DNA from: Mycobacterium heidelbergense | Lineage (GTDB): Bacteria > Actinomycetota > Actinomycetes > Mycobacteriales > Mycobacteriaceae | Assembly: GCF_010730745.1 (NCBI RefSeq) | Contig: NZ_AP022615.1 | Coordinates: forward strand, 2,418,001 to 2,482,000 | Reading direction: 5' to 3' | Length of the DNA stretch: 64,000 nucleotides | In this document: positions 1-8,512 of the stretch, piece after piece | Layout: every line of letters begins with the position of its first letter | Numbering within the stretch: position 1 is the first letter of the stretch | The notes under the pieces: generated by a model | Told to the model about the DNA's origin: nothing | What the model saw: only the letters and a program-made list of their open reading frames with translations | Databases searched by the model: none | Translations under genes and position numbers: made by a program

Positions 1-483
1 TACCGCACCGCGGACGGAAGGTGGCTGGCCATGTCCGGCAGCTCGCCCGCGTTGGCGCTACGGGTGTTCCGCGCGATAGGCCGCGACGACCTGCTGCGGG
101 ACGCCGACTTCCTGGACCCGCAGCGGCGGCTGGCGCGGGCCCGCGACGTCGACGCCGCGGTCGCGGATTGGGTTGCCACCAAGACGCTTTCGGAGGCGAT
201 GGCGGTCTTCGAAGCGCACGAGGTGGCCGCGGCGCCGGTCTATGACATCAGCGATTTGGTCGGCGACGAGCAGCTCGCGCATCGCGGGGTGTTCGTCTCG
301 GTCGACGACCAACAACTCGGGCCCATGACCGTGCAGGCCCCGGTGCCGCGCTTCTCCTCAGCAGCCGGGACGGTCGACCGTTTGGGTCCCCGCCTCGGGG
401 AACACAACGCCGAGGTCTATGGCGATTTACTCGGTTTGGCCGCCAACGAGATTGATGACCTGCGCGCTCGGGGCGTGCTGTAG
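1..483 (+). CDS. CaiB/BaiF family (class III) CoA-transferase, C-terminal part
   Basis: The reading frame is open from base 1, and its first residues (YRTADGRWLAMSGSS) match the internal 'T.DGrw..ls' segment of class III CoA-transferases, so the gene starts upstream of the window. About 160 C-terminal residues are present. The family moves CoA between carboxylic acids; the catalytic Asp lies in the missing part. The substrate cannot be told. The next gene, a CitE-like lyase, begins 19 bp downstream on the same strand, so the two are probably cotranscribed and may act on the same acyl-CoA. An internal ATG at 31 is not a credible start because homology continues upstream of it. Confidence 0.85.
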   Translation, partial: YRTADGRWLAMSGSSPALALRVFRAIGRDDLLRDADFLDPQRRLARARDVDAAVADWVATKTLSEAMAVFEAHEVAAAPVYDISDLVGDEQLAHRGVFVSVDDQQLGPMTVQAPVPRFSSAAGTVDRLGPRLGEHNAEVYGDLLGLAANEIDDLRARGVL

Positions 484-502
484 CAGAAGGAACTTCGTAC
501 CG

Positions 503-1414
503 ATGACCCCTCTTCTTCGCCGCTCCGAGCTGGCCGTGCCGGCGAGCAACGACGACATGTTCGACAAGGCCGCCGGGTGTGGCGCCGACCTGGTTTTCCT
601 CGACCTCGAGGACGCGGTGCCCGCGGCGTTCAAGGAGGAATCGCGCGCCAAGGCGATCGGTGCGCTCAACGACATCGATTGGGGTCGCACCGCGCGCGCC
701 GTGCGAATCAACGGCCTGGACACCCCGTGGTGCCACGACGATCTCATCGAAGTGGTGACCAAGGCCGGCGAAAATCTTGACACGATCATCGTCCCGAAGG
801 CCCGCACGGCCCGCGACGTCTGGTGGGTGGACGTGCTGCTCAGCCAGCTTGAGTCAAAGCTCGGCCTGGGTAAGCGCATTCGGCTCGAAGTCCTCATCGA
901 GGAGGTCGAAGGCCTTGCCAACGCCGAGGCGATCGCGGCGTCCAGCCCCCGGCTGGACGCTTTGATCTTCGGGGTGGGCGATTTCTCCTTGTCGCAGGGT
1001 GCGCGGGTGGACACGAACTTCGTCCCGCTCGGCGAATATCCCGGTGATTTCTGGCAGTACGCGCGCAACAAGGTGATCGTGGCGGCGCGTATCGCCGGCA
1101 TCGACGCGATCGACGCGCCCTACCCCGACTTCAAGGACCTGTCGGGCTATGAGCGCGACGCCCGTCGCGCCTCGCTGATGGGATACACCGGAAAGTGGGC
1201 GATTCACCCCGGCCAGGTTCCCGTCGCCAACACGGTCTACTCGCCGACCGCGGACGAAATCGCGCGCGCCGAACGAAATCTCGCCGCCTACCGGGAAGCC
1301 GAGGCCAAAGGACGCGGCGCCGTCGGAGTCAACGGCGTCTTGGTCGATGCCGCGCACGTCAAGATGGCGCAGCAGACACTTGCGCGCGCCGCATTGATCA
1401 ACGGCAGTTGTTAG
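503..1414 (+). CDS. CitE-like HpcH/HpaI family CoA-ester lyase
   Basis: A protein of about 303 aa with the CitE/malyl-CoA lyase TIM-barrel pattern: start RRSELAVPASN, DLVFLDLEDAVP (metal and CoA region), AVRINGLDTPW, IIVPKA, LEVLIEEVEGL (metal-binding Glu) and GKWAIHPGQV near the end. The family cleaves or forms 3-hydroxy-acyl-CoA esters such as malyl-, beta-methylmalyl- or citramalyl-CoA; the exact substrate is not fixed by what I see. The ATG at 503 is preferred over upstream in-frame codons because it begins the conserved block and has AGAAGGA about 12 bases before it. It follows a CoA-transferase and is convergent with pyc, the two stop codons sharing TTAG. Confidence 0.85.
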   Translation: MTPLLRRSELAVPASNDDMFDKAAGCGADLVFLDLEDAVPAAFKEESRAKAIGALNDIDWGRTARAVRINGLDTPWCHDDLIEVVTKAGENLDTIIVPKARTARDVWWVDVLLSQLESKLGLGKRIRLEVLIEEVEGLANAEAIAASSPRLDALIFGVGDFSLSQGARVDTNFVPLGEYPGDFWQYARNKVIVAARIAGIDAIDAPYPDFKDLSGYERDARRASLMGYTGKWAIHPGQVPVANTVYSPTADEIARAERNLAAYREAEAKGRGAVGVNGVLVDAAHVKMAQQTLARAALINGSC

Positions 1415-4400
1415 CCGATCACCACCAAGAGGTCGCCGCCTTCGACCTGGGCGGTGCGCGCCACCGCGATGCGCGTCACCTTTCCGGCCTTGGGCGCGGT
1501 AACGGCGGCTTCCATCTTCATCGCCTCGATGGTCGCGATGGCCTGACCGGCCTCGACTTCCTCGCCGACATCCGTGGTGACGGTCACGACGCCGGCAAAG
1601 GGTGCCGGGATGTGGCCGGGGTTGGTGCGGTCGGCCTTCTCGGCGGTCGGCACGTCGGCGGCGATGCCACGGTCGCGAACCAGCACGGGGCGCAGCTGCC
1701 CGTTGAGAATGCACATCACGGTGCGCATCCCGCGCTCGTCGGGATCGGAGATGGCCTCCAGGCCGATCAGCAATTCCACGCCGCGCTCGAGTTCGACGCG
1801 ATGTTCCTCGCCATGGCGCAGCCCGTAGAAGAACTGATTGGCGCTGAGCCGAGAGGTGTCACCATATGTCTCGCGGTGGGCCGCCAGCTCGTTGGCCGGT
1901 CCGGGAAACAGCAGCCGATTCAGCGCCGCCTGGCGGGTGGCTCCGGGCGCCGCCAACGAGCCTTCGTCCTCGACCGACAGCGTCTGCTCGGGCTTCGCGG
2001 GCCCACGGCCGTGTAATGCCTTGGTACGCAGTGGCTCCGGCCAGCCACCGGGTGGATCGCCGAGCTCACCGCGCAGGAAGCCGACCACCGAGTCCGGGAT
2101 GTCGTAACGCGCCGGGTCGGCCGCGAAGTCCTGCGCGGTGATCCCGGCACCGACCAGGGCCAGCGCCAGGTCTCCGACGACCTTGCTCGACGGCGTCACC
2201 TTGACGAGATGCCCGAGGATGGCGTCGGCACCGGCGTAGGCATTTTCGATGTCTTCGAACCGGTCGCCGAGACCGAGTGCGATGGCCTGTTGCCGCAGGT
2301 TCGACAATTGACCGCCGGGGATCTCGTGGCGATACACCCGCCCGGTGGGGGCCGGTAGCCCGGATTCGAACGGCGCGTACACCTTTCGCAGCGCCTCCCA
2401 GTATGGCTCGAGGTCGCACACCGCGGCCAGCGACAAACCGGTGTCATAAGGCGTGTGGGCGGCGGCGGCCACGATGGAGGACAGCGCCGGCTGGCTCGTT
2501 GTCCCCGCGAGTGGGGCCGCGGCGCCGTCGACGGCGTCGGCCCCGGCTTGCCAGGCCGCCATGTAGGTCGCCAGTTGGCCACCCGGGGTGTCGTGGGTAT
2601 GCACGTGCACCGGCAGGTCGAATCGCGATTTGAGCGCCGACACCAGGGTCGCGGCGGCCGGTGGGCGCAACAGTCCCGCCATGTCCTTGATCGCCAGCAC
2701 GTGCGCGCCCGCCATGACGATCTGCTCGGCCAGCTTCAGGTAGTAGTCGAGCGTGTAGAGGTTCTCGGCCGGATCGCTGAGATCGCCCGTGTAGGACATC
2801 GCGACCTCGGCCACCGCCGTTCCGGTTTCCCGGACGGCGTCGATCGCCGGGCGCATGGAATCGACGTTGTTCAGCGCATCGAAGATCCGGAAGATGTCGA
2901 TCCCGGTTTGCGTGGCCTCCTCCACGAACGCCGAAGTGACGATCCGCGGATAGGGCGTGTAGCCCACCGTGTTTCGACCGCGCAGCAGCATCTGCAAACA
3001 GATGTTGGGCATCGCCTCACGCAACGCGGCCAGGCGCTGCCAGGGGTCTTCCTTCAGGAACCGCAGCGCCACGTCGTAGGTCGCCCCGCCCCAGCATTCC
3101 ACCGACAACAACTGAGGCGTCGTCCGCGCGACGTAGGGCGCCACCTTGAGCAGGCCGGTGGTGCGAACCCGGGTCGCCAGCAGCGACTGATGCGCGTCCC
3201 GGAACGTCGTGTCGGTGACTCCCAAGGCCTTTGATTCCCGCATCCAGCGCGCGAACCCTTCCGGCCCCAGCTCGGTCAGGCGCTGTTTGGACCCCGGTGG
3301 CGGCGGCACGGACAGGTCGAGGTGCGGCAGCTTGTCGTGCGGATACACCGTCGAGGGCCGGGGACCGTGCGGCTGGTTGACCGTCACGTCGGCCAAATAA
3401 CTGAGGATCTTGGTGCCGCGGTCGGCGCTGGAGTGCGCCGTCAGCAGCTGCGGGCGTTGGTCGATAAACGAGGTCGTCGCCCGGCCCGCCACAAAATCGG
3501 GGTCGGCGAGCACCGCCTGCAGGAATGCGGTGTTGGTCGTCACTCCGCGGATGCGGAATTCGGCCACCGCCCGTCGGGCCCGGCGCACGGCGGCCGCGAA
3601 ATCCCGGCCGCGGCAGGTCAGCTTGACCAACATCGAATCGAAATGTGCCGATACTTCCGCACCCAAATGCGCGCCGTCGTCCAATCGGACGCCCGCACCA
3701 CCGGGTGTGCGGTAGGCGGTGATGCGCCCGGTGTCCGGTCTAAAGCCGTTGGAGGGGTCCTCGGTGGTGATCCGGCATTGCAGTGCGGCCCCGTGCGTGG
3801 TGATCGAACGCTGGCTCAAACCGAGATCGCTAAGGCTTTCGCCGGAGGCGATGCGTAACTGGCTCGCCACCAGGTCGACGTCGGTGATCTCCTCGGTCAC
3901 CGTGTGCTCCACCTGGATGCGTGGATTCATTTCGATGAACACGTAACGGCCACGTTCGTCGAGCAGGAACTCGACGGTGCCGGCGCAGGTGTAGCCGATG
4001 CGCCGCGCGAACGCCACCGCGTCCGCGCAGATCCTTTGCCGCAGTTCAGGATCGAGGTTTGGCGCCGGCGCGATCTCGATGACCTTCTGGTGCCGGCGCT
4101 GCACGCTGCAGTCCCGCTCGTAGAGGTGGATGACGTTGCCGTGGGCGTCGGCCAGGATCTGCACCTCGATGTGGCGCGGATTGGTGACCGCCTGCTCCAG
4201 GAACACCGTCGGATCGCCGAAGGCCGACTCGGCTTCCCGCGATGCCGCCTCGATCGCCTCGGCCAGATCGGCGGGATCAGTCACGCGGCGCATCCCCCGG
4301 CCACCGCCCCCGGCGACCGCCTTGACGAACAGCGGAAACTCCATCGACGCGGCCGCCGACACCAATTCGTCGGTCGACGATGACGGTGCTGACGACGCCA

Positions 4401-4794
4401 ACACCGGCAGCCCCGCCGCACGCGCCTCGGCTACCGCCCGCGATTTGTTTCCGGTCAGTTCGAGCACCTGCACCGAAGGGCCCACGAACGTGATCCCGGC
4501 CGACGCGCAAGCCGCCGCCAGCGCCGGGTTTTCCGACAAGAAGCCGTAACCGGGGTAAATCGCGTCGGCACCACAGGCTTTCGCCGTGGCGACGATGTCC
4601 TCGACGTTGAGATAGGCCCGGACGGGATGCCCGATCTCACCGATCTGATACGACTCGTCGGCCTTTGCCCGATGTGCCGAGTTGCGGTCCTCGTCGGGAT
4701 AGACCGCCACGGTGCCCATGCCCAACTCGTAGGCGGCACGGAACGCCCGGATAGCGATCTCACCCCGGTTAGCGACCAGAACCTTGGAGATCAT
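1411..4794 (-). CDS. pyc: pyruvate carboxylase
   Basis: A single-chain enzyme of 1127 aa, the usual length. It converts pyruvate, bicarbonate and ATP to oxaloacetate. Domain order: biotin carboxylase (start MISKVLVANRGEIAIR, then GGGGRGMR and the FIEMNPRIQVEH motif), carboxyltransferase TIM barrel (GVTDTTFRDAHQSLLATR, about residue 530), PYC oligomerisation domain, and a C-terminal biotinyl domain with the biotin lysine in EAMKMEA. ATG at 4794 is preferred over a TTG two codons upstream. It lies 26 bp behind prpC on the same strand and is probably in the prp transcript, unlike in M. tuberculosis where pyc sits elsewhere. The placement suggests oxaloacetate supply for methylcitrate synthesis. 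Confidence 0.96.
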   Translation of the reverse strand: MISKVLVANRGEIAIRAFRAAYELGMGTVAVYPDEDRNSAHRAKADESYQIGEIGHPVRAYLNVEDIVATAKACGADAIYPGYGFLSENPALAAACASAGITFVGPSVQVLELTGNKSRAVAEARAAGLPVLASSAPSSSTDELVSAAASMEFPLFVKAVAGGGGRGMRRVTDPADLAEAIEAASREAESAFGDPTVFLEQAVTNPRHIEVQILADAHGNVIHLYERDCSVQRRHQKVIEIAPAPNLDPELRQRICADAVAFARRIGYTCAGTVEFLLDERGRYVFIEMNPRIQVEHTVTEEITDVDLVASQLRIASGESLSDLGLSQRSITTHGAALQCRITTEDPSNGFRPDTGRITAYRTPGGAGVRLDDGAHLGAEVSAHFDSMLVKLTCRGRDFAAAVRRARRAVAEFRIRGVTTNTAFLQAVLADPDFVAGRATTSFIDQRPQLLTAHSSADRGTKILSYLADVTVNQPHGPRPSTVYPHDKLPHLDLSVPPPPGSKQRLTELGPEGFARWMRESKALGVTDTTFRDAHQSLLATRVRTTGLLKVAPYVARTTPQLLSVECWGGATYDVALRFLKEDPWQRLAALREAMPNICLQMLLRGRNTVGYTPYPRIVTSAFVEEATQTGIDIFRIFDALNNVDSMRPAIDAVRETGTAVAEVAMSYTGDLSDPAENLYTLDYYLKLAEQIVMAGAHVLAIKDMAGLLRPPAAATLVSALKSRFDLPVHVHTHDTPGGQLATYMAAWQAGADAVDGAAAPLAGTTSQPALSSIVAAAAHTPYDTGLSLAAVCDLEPYWEALRKVYAPFESGLPAPTGRVYRHEIPGGQLSNLRQQAIALGLGDRFEDIENAYAGADAILGHLVKVTPSSKVVGDLALALVGAGITAQDFAADPARYDIPDSVVGFLRGELGDPPGGWPEPLRTKALHGRGPAKPEQTLSVEDEGSLAAPGATRQAALNRLLFPGPANELAAHRETYGDTSRLSANQFFYGLRHGEEHRVELERGVELLIGLEAISDPDERGMRTVMCILNGQLRPVLVRDRGIAADVPTAEKADRTNPGHIPAPFAGVVTVTTDVGEEVEAGQAIATIEAMKMEAAVTAPKAGKVTRIAVARTAQVEGGDLLVVIG

Positions 4795-4820
4795 TAGCAA
4801 TCACTGGCCCGGTTGGAACA

Positions 4821-5957
4821 TCAGCGGGTCGAGGGGAGTTCGCGCTGCGGTGGGCCGACATACTCGCTCAGCGGGCGGATCAAGGCGTTGGACGCGGTCT
4901 GCTCGATGATGTGAGCCGTCCACCCGGTGATTCGGCTCATCACAAAAATCGGTGTGAAGGCGCCGATGTCGAAGCCCATCAGGTAGTAGGCGGGCCCGGT
5001 CGGGAAGTCCAGGTTCGGCTTGATTCCGTTGGCTTCGGCCATCCCCTTCTCGAGCACCTCGTAGATGTCAAGCCAGTTCTGGCCGTCGCGGGCGGCGGCG
5101 ACTCGCTTGAGGGCTTCCTTCATCGTTGGCACCCGGGAATCGCCGTTCTTGTAGACCCGGTGACCGAAGCCCATGATCTTGTCTTTGCGAGTCAGCTTGC
5201 CCTGCAACCATTCCGACGCCTTGTCGGCGCTGCCGATCTCGATCATGTCGTGCATGACAGCCTCGTTGGCGCCGCCGTGCAGCGGGCCCTTGAGCGCCCC
5301 GATGGCCGCGGTGACCGCGCTGTAGATGTCCGACTGGGTGGAGGTGACCACCCGCGCGGCGAATGTGGAGGCGTTGAAACTGTGCTCGGCGTAGAGGACC
5401 ATCGACTGCTCAAACGCGTCCACAACCACCTGCTCGGGGACGTCGCCAAAGCACATGTGCAGGAAGTTCTGCGCATAGTTCATGTGGCTGTGCGGGGCGA
5501 TCGGGGCCAGGCCGCGCCGGCGGCGCATGTCGGCGGCCACGATGGTGGGCAGCACCGCGTACATGCGCAGGGCTTTGGCGTAGTTCGCCGCTTCGCTGCT
5601 GTCGTCCTCATCGGGGTCTTCGGCACCCATGAAGCTGATCAGGGTGCGCACCACGTCCATCGGATGGCAGCTGGTCGGCAGCTTCTGCAGCAGGTCCATC
5701 ATCGAGCGGTTCAGCCGGCGCGCGGCGCGTTCCCGCTGGGTGAACAGCGCCAGCTGTTGGTCGTTGGGCAGTTCGCCGTGCCACAACAGATAGGCCACCT
5801 GCTCGAAGCTGCACTGGGTGGCGAGGTCCTGAACGGCGTATCCGCGATAGGTCAGGGAGTTGGTCTCCGGGACCACCTTGGAGATCGCGGTGGTGTCGAC
5901 GACCACGCCGGCCAGACCCTTGTAGATGCGGGGCTTGTCTTCGATGTTGCTGCTCAT
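4821..5957 (-). CDS. prpC: 2-methylcitrate synthase
   Basis: 378 aa, citrate synthase family of the short type I length typical of methylcitrate synthases; it condenses propionyl-CoA with oxaloacetate. Visible landmarks: IYKGLAGVVVDTTAIS at the N-terminus, GPLHGGANEAVM and FGHRVYKNGDSR carrying the two active-site His, and PTGPAYYLMGFDI with the catalytic Asp region. It sits between prpB and pyc in one orientation, with 28 bp to the prpB stop. M. tuberculosis prpC (gltA1) also accepts acetyl-CoA, so dual activity is possible. Confidence 0.95.
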   Translation of the reverse strand: MSSNIEDKPRIYKGLAGVVVDTTAISKVVPETNSLTYRGYAVQDLATQCSFEQVAYLLWHGELPNDQQLALFTQRERAARRLNRSMMDLLQKLPTSCHPMDVVRTLISFMGAEDPDEDDSSEAANYAKALRMYAVLPTIVAADMRRRRGLAPIAPHSHMNYAQNFLHMCFGDVPEQVVVDAFEQSMVLYAEHSFNASTFAARVVTSTQSDIYSAVTAAIGALKGPLHGGANEAVMHDMIEIGSADKASEWLQGKLTRKDKIMGFGHRVYKNGDSRVPTMKEALKRVAAARDGQNWLDIYEVLEKGMAEANGIKPNLDFPTGPAYYLMGFDIGAFTPIFVMSRITGWTAHIIEQTASNALIRPLSEYVGPPQRELPSTR

Positions 5958-5985
5958 GGCGTGACTCCTTCAGAGGACGAAAGTT

Positions 5986-6888
5986 TCAAATCGCGAAGTT
6001 GTAGACGTCGGAATCGAATTGGTTGTAGTCGGCGTAGCGGAGCAGTTCATACAGCCTGCTGCGGTGTTGCATCTGGTCCAGCAGTCCGGATTGCGTTCCG
6101 CTGTCGGCAATTTCACGAAGGCCGACCTCGACGGCGTACATGGCCAACCGCAGCGTGGTCACCGGGTAGATCACCATGTTGTAGCCGATGTCGGAAAGCT
6201 GCTTGGCCGCCAGCAGCTGTGACTTTCCGAACTCGGTCATGTTGGCGAGCAACGGTGTATCCACCGCGGCGCGGAATTGCTCGAATTCGGCTGGCGTGTG
6301 CAGGGCTTCGGTGAAGATCAGGTCGGCGCCCGCGTCGGCGTAGGCCTTGGCCCGGTCGATCGCCGCGGGAATTCCTTCGATGCCCGCGGCATCGGTGCGC
6401 GCGCAGATGATGAAATTCGGGTCCCGCCGGGCGGTTACGGCGGCGCGGAGGCGTTTGACCATCTCGCTCGTCGGCACCACCGCTTTCCCGTCGAGATGCC
6501 CACAGCGCTTGGGGTTTTCCTGGTCCTCCAGGTGGCAACCGGCCAGCCCGGCGTCCTCCAGCACCGTCACCGTGCGCGCGGCGTTCATCGGTTCGCCGAA
6601 GCCCGTGTCGGCGTCGATCAGGGTGGGCAGGTCGGTTGCCGAGGCGATCTGGCCACCACGGGCGCTGACTTCGGTCAACGTGGTCAATCCGATGTCGGGC
6701 AGGCCGAGATCGGCGGAGAGCGCCGCGCCGGACACGTATACCCCGTCGAAACCGACGTCGGCCACCAGCTTGGCCACCAGAGGCGAGAAGGCACCCGGAA
6801 GCCGTTGCAGCCGGCCACTTTCCAGCGCGGCCCGGAATCGGGCCCGCTTGTCGGCCGCCGGCAACGCGCCGCCGATCAGTCCACTCAT
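5986..6888 (-). CDS. prpB: 2-methylisocitrate lyase
   Basis: 300 aa, isocitrate lyase superfamily, cleaving 2-methylisocitrate to pyruvate and succinate. Motifs: LPGAFSPLVAKLVADVGFDGVYVSGAALS, the metal-binding DADTGFGE, the active-site Cys loop ENPKRCGHLDGK, and IICARTDA. The start overlaps the prpD stop (TGATG), implying translational coupling. From recalled knowledge, M. tuberculosis lacks a dedicated prpB and uses Icl1 for this step; a genuine prpB here completes the pathway locally. Confidence 0.95.
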   Translation of the reverse strand: MSGLIGGALPAADKRARFRAALESGRLQRLPGAFSPLVAKLVADVGFDGVYVSGAALSADLGLPDIGLTTLTEVSARGGQIASATDLPTLIDADTGFGEPMNAARTVTVLEDAGLAGCHLEDQENPKRCGHLDGKAVVPTSEMVKRLRAAVTARRDPNFIICARTDAAGIEGIPAAIDRAKAYADAGADLIFTEALHTPAEFEQFRAAVDTPLLANMTEFGKSQLLAAKQLSDIGYNMVIYPVTTLRLAMYAVEVGLREIADSGTQSGLLDQMQHRSRLYELLRYADYNQFDSDVYNFAI

Positions 6889-8393
6889 CAGAAGATCCCG
6901 GGCGGAATCGTGGGCGCCTTGTCGAGCACCGAGGGATCGACGACGATGTTGAGCGCACCGAGGGCGCCGGCCTCCAGTCCCGAAAGGCCCTCGACCGCCG
7001 AGAGGAACCGCTGCTGCTCGGTGTCGTGAACCACGCCGTCGGCCAGCTCGGTGAACTTTCCGACGTACTGTTTGCGCTCAAATGGCCGGGCGCCCAGCGG
7101 GTGGGCGTCGGCGACCGCGATCTCGTCGACGATCACCTCGCCGCTCTTGAGGGTGACCTCGGCGCGGCCGCCGAATGCCTTCTCCGCCGGATCGGTGGAG
7201 TGGTAGCGCCGGGTCCACTCCGGGTCTTCGCGCGTGGAGATCTTGTGCCACAGCTCGACGGTGTCGGGCCGGTGCGCGCGCTCCGGTGCGTAGGACCGCT
7301 CGTGGTGCCAGGTGCCGTCCTGCAACGCGACCGCGAAGATGTACATCACCGAGTGGTCCAGCGTCTCCCGCGAGGCGTCCGGGTCGAACTTCTGCGGATC
7401 GTTGGAGCCCGTGCCGATCACGTGGTGGGTGTGGTGACTGGTGTGCAGCACGATCGTGGCGATCTGGTCCAGGTCGCCGATGCGCTCGCGCAGCCGACGG
7501 GCCAGGTCGATCAGCGCCTGGCTCTGGTATTCCGCCGAGTGCTCCTTGGTGTAGCTGTCCAGAATGGCGCGCTTGGGCTCGCCCGGTTCGGGTAGTGGGA
7601 CGTGATAGGTGTGGTCGCGGCCCGACAGCAGCCAGGCGATCACCCCGTCCTCGCCTTCCCAGATCGGCGCGGGTGAGCCTTCTCCTCGCATGGCGCGGTC
7701 GACGGCCTCGATAGCGACCTTGCCGGCCCAGGCGGGCGCGAACGCCTTCCAGCTGGAGATCAGCCCCTTGCGGGACTGCCGGGTGGACGTGGTCAGGTGC
7801 AGCGCCTGGCCGATCGCGGAGTAAATGGTCTCCTTGTCCAGACGCAGCATGGTGCCCAGGCCCGCGGCCACCGACGGACCCAGGTGCGCGACGTGGTCGA
7901 TCTTGTGCTCGTGCAGGCAGATTCCCTTGACCAGGTCGATCTGAATCTCGTAGCCGGTCGCGATGCCGCGGACCAGGTCCGCGCCGCCGATCCCAAGGTG
8001 CTGGGCGACGGCCACCAGGGCGGGGATGTTGTCGCCCGGATGGGAGTACTCCGCCGCGAGAAACGTGTCGTGGAAGTCCAATTCCCGCACCGCGACGCCG
8101 TTGGCCCAGGCCGCCCATTCCGGCGAGTAGCTGCCGCCGACGCCGAAGACCTTTGCGCCCTTGAACGAGTTGGGGTGCGCCAACGCCTGGGCTCGGGCGG
8201 CGGCTACCGGACGGCGGATGACCGAGGCGGCGGAGACGGCGGCGTTGTCGATGATGCGGTTGATCACCATCGCCTCGGTCTCCGCGGGCACGGCGACCGG
8301 GTCCGCGGCGACCTCGGCGATCTTCCAGGCCAGGTGCTCGCTACGGGGGAAGTCTTCGGCGCTGCGCCGAGTTCGAACGTCATGGATGCGCAT
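6888..8393 (-). CDS. prpD: 2-methylcitrate dehydratase
   Basis: About 501 aa, MmgE/PrpD family: iron-sulphur-independent dehydration of 2-methylcitrate to 2-methyl-cis-aconitate. The N-terminus (RIHDVRTRRSAEDFPRSEHL) matches mycobacterial PrpD. ATG at 8393 is chosen; a GTG three codons upstream (8402) is possible. Conserved stretches include GSYSPEWAAWANGVAVRELD and DLVRGIATGYEIQ. It is the first gene of a minus-strand operon prpD-prpB-prpC-pyc and is divergent from prpR across about 120 bp holding the likely regulator sites. Confidence 0.95.
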   Translation of the reverse strand: MRIHDVRTRRSAEDFPRSEHLAWKIAEVAADPVAVPAETEAMVINRIIDNAAVSAASVIRRPVAAARAQALAHPNSFKGAKVFGVGGSYSPEWAAWANGVAVRELDFHDTFLAAEYSHPGDNIPALVAVAQHLGIGGADLVRGIATGYEIQIDLVKGICLHEHKIDHVAHLGPSVAAGLGTMLRLDKETIYSAIGQALHLTTSTRQSRKGLISSWKAFAPAWAGKVAIEAVDRAMRGEGSPAPIWEGEDGVIAWLLSGRDHTYHVPLPEPGEPKRAILDSYTKEHSAEYQSQALIDLARRLRERIGDLDQIATIVLHTSHHTHHVIGTGSNDPQKFDPDASRETLDHSVMYIFAVALQDGTWHHERSYAPERAHRPDTVELWHKISTREDPEWTRRYHSTDPAEKAFGGRAEVTLKSGEVIVDEIAVADAHPLGARPFERKQYVGKFTELADGVVHDTEQQRFLSAVEGLSGLEAGALGALNIVVDPSVLDKAPTIPPGIF

Positions 8394-8512
8394 AAGCCGC
8401 ACGGTACGCAGACCGATTTGGGGAGTAAATCCCCTGTAAAAGCGTAATTTTGTGTCCTTATACGCACGATTTTGCGAATGTTGTGAAAGGCACTGGGCGT
8501 AGTGTGGGGCGG
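8394..8512. promoter_or_regulatory. prpD/prpR divergent control region
   Basis: This short intergenic region separates prpD (minus) and prpR (plus). It contains an inverted repeat GGGGAGTAAATCCCC at 8420-8434 and ATTTTGCGAAT at 8469-8479, which resembles the TTTGCAAA-type site recognised by the related RamB/PrpR regulators of mycobacteria and corynebacteria. On the minus strand TATAAG (8456-8461 on the plus strand as CTTATA) could be a prpD -10 element. The assignment of sites is inference; the repeats themselves are plainly visible. Confidence 0.5.

Noticed and set aside
6113..8118. Long alternative minus-strand frames within prpB and prpD
   Set aside because: Frame-shifted readings of the same genes; Arg-rich with no motif, while the prp frames match known enzymes throughout.
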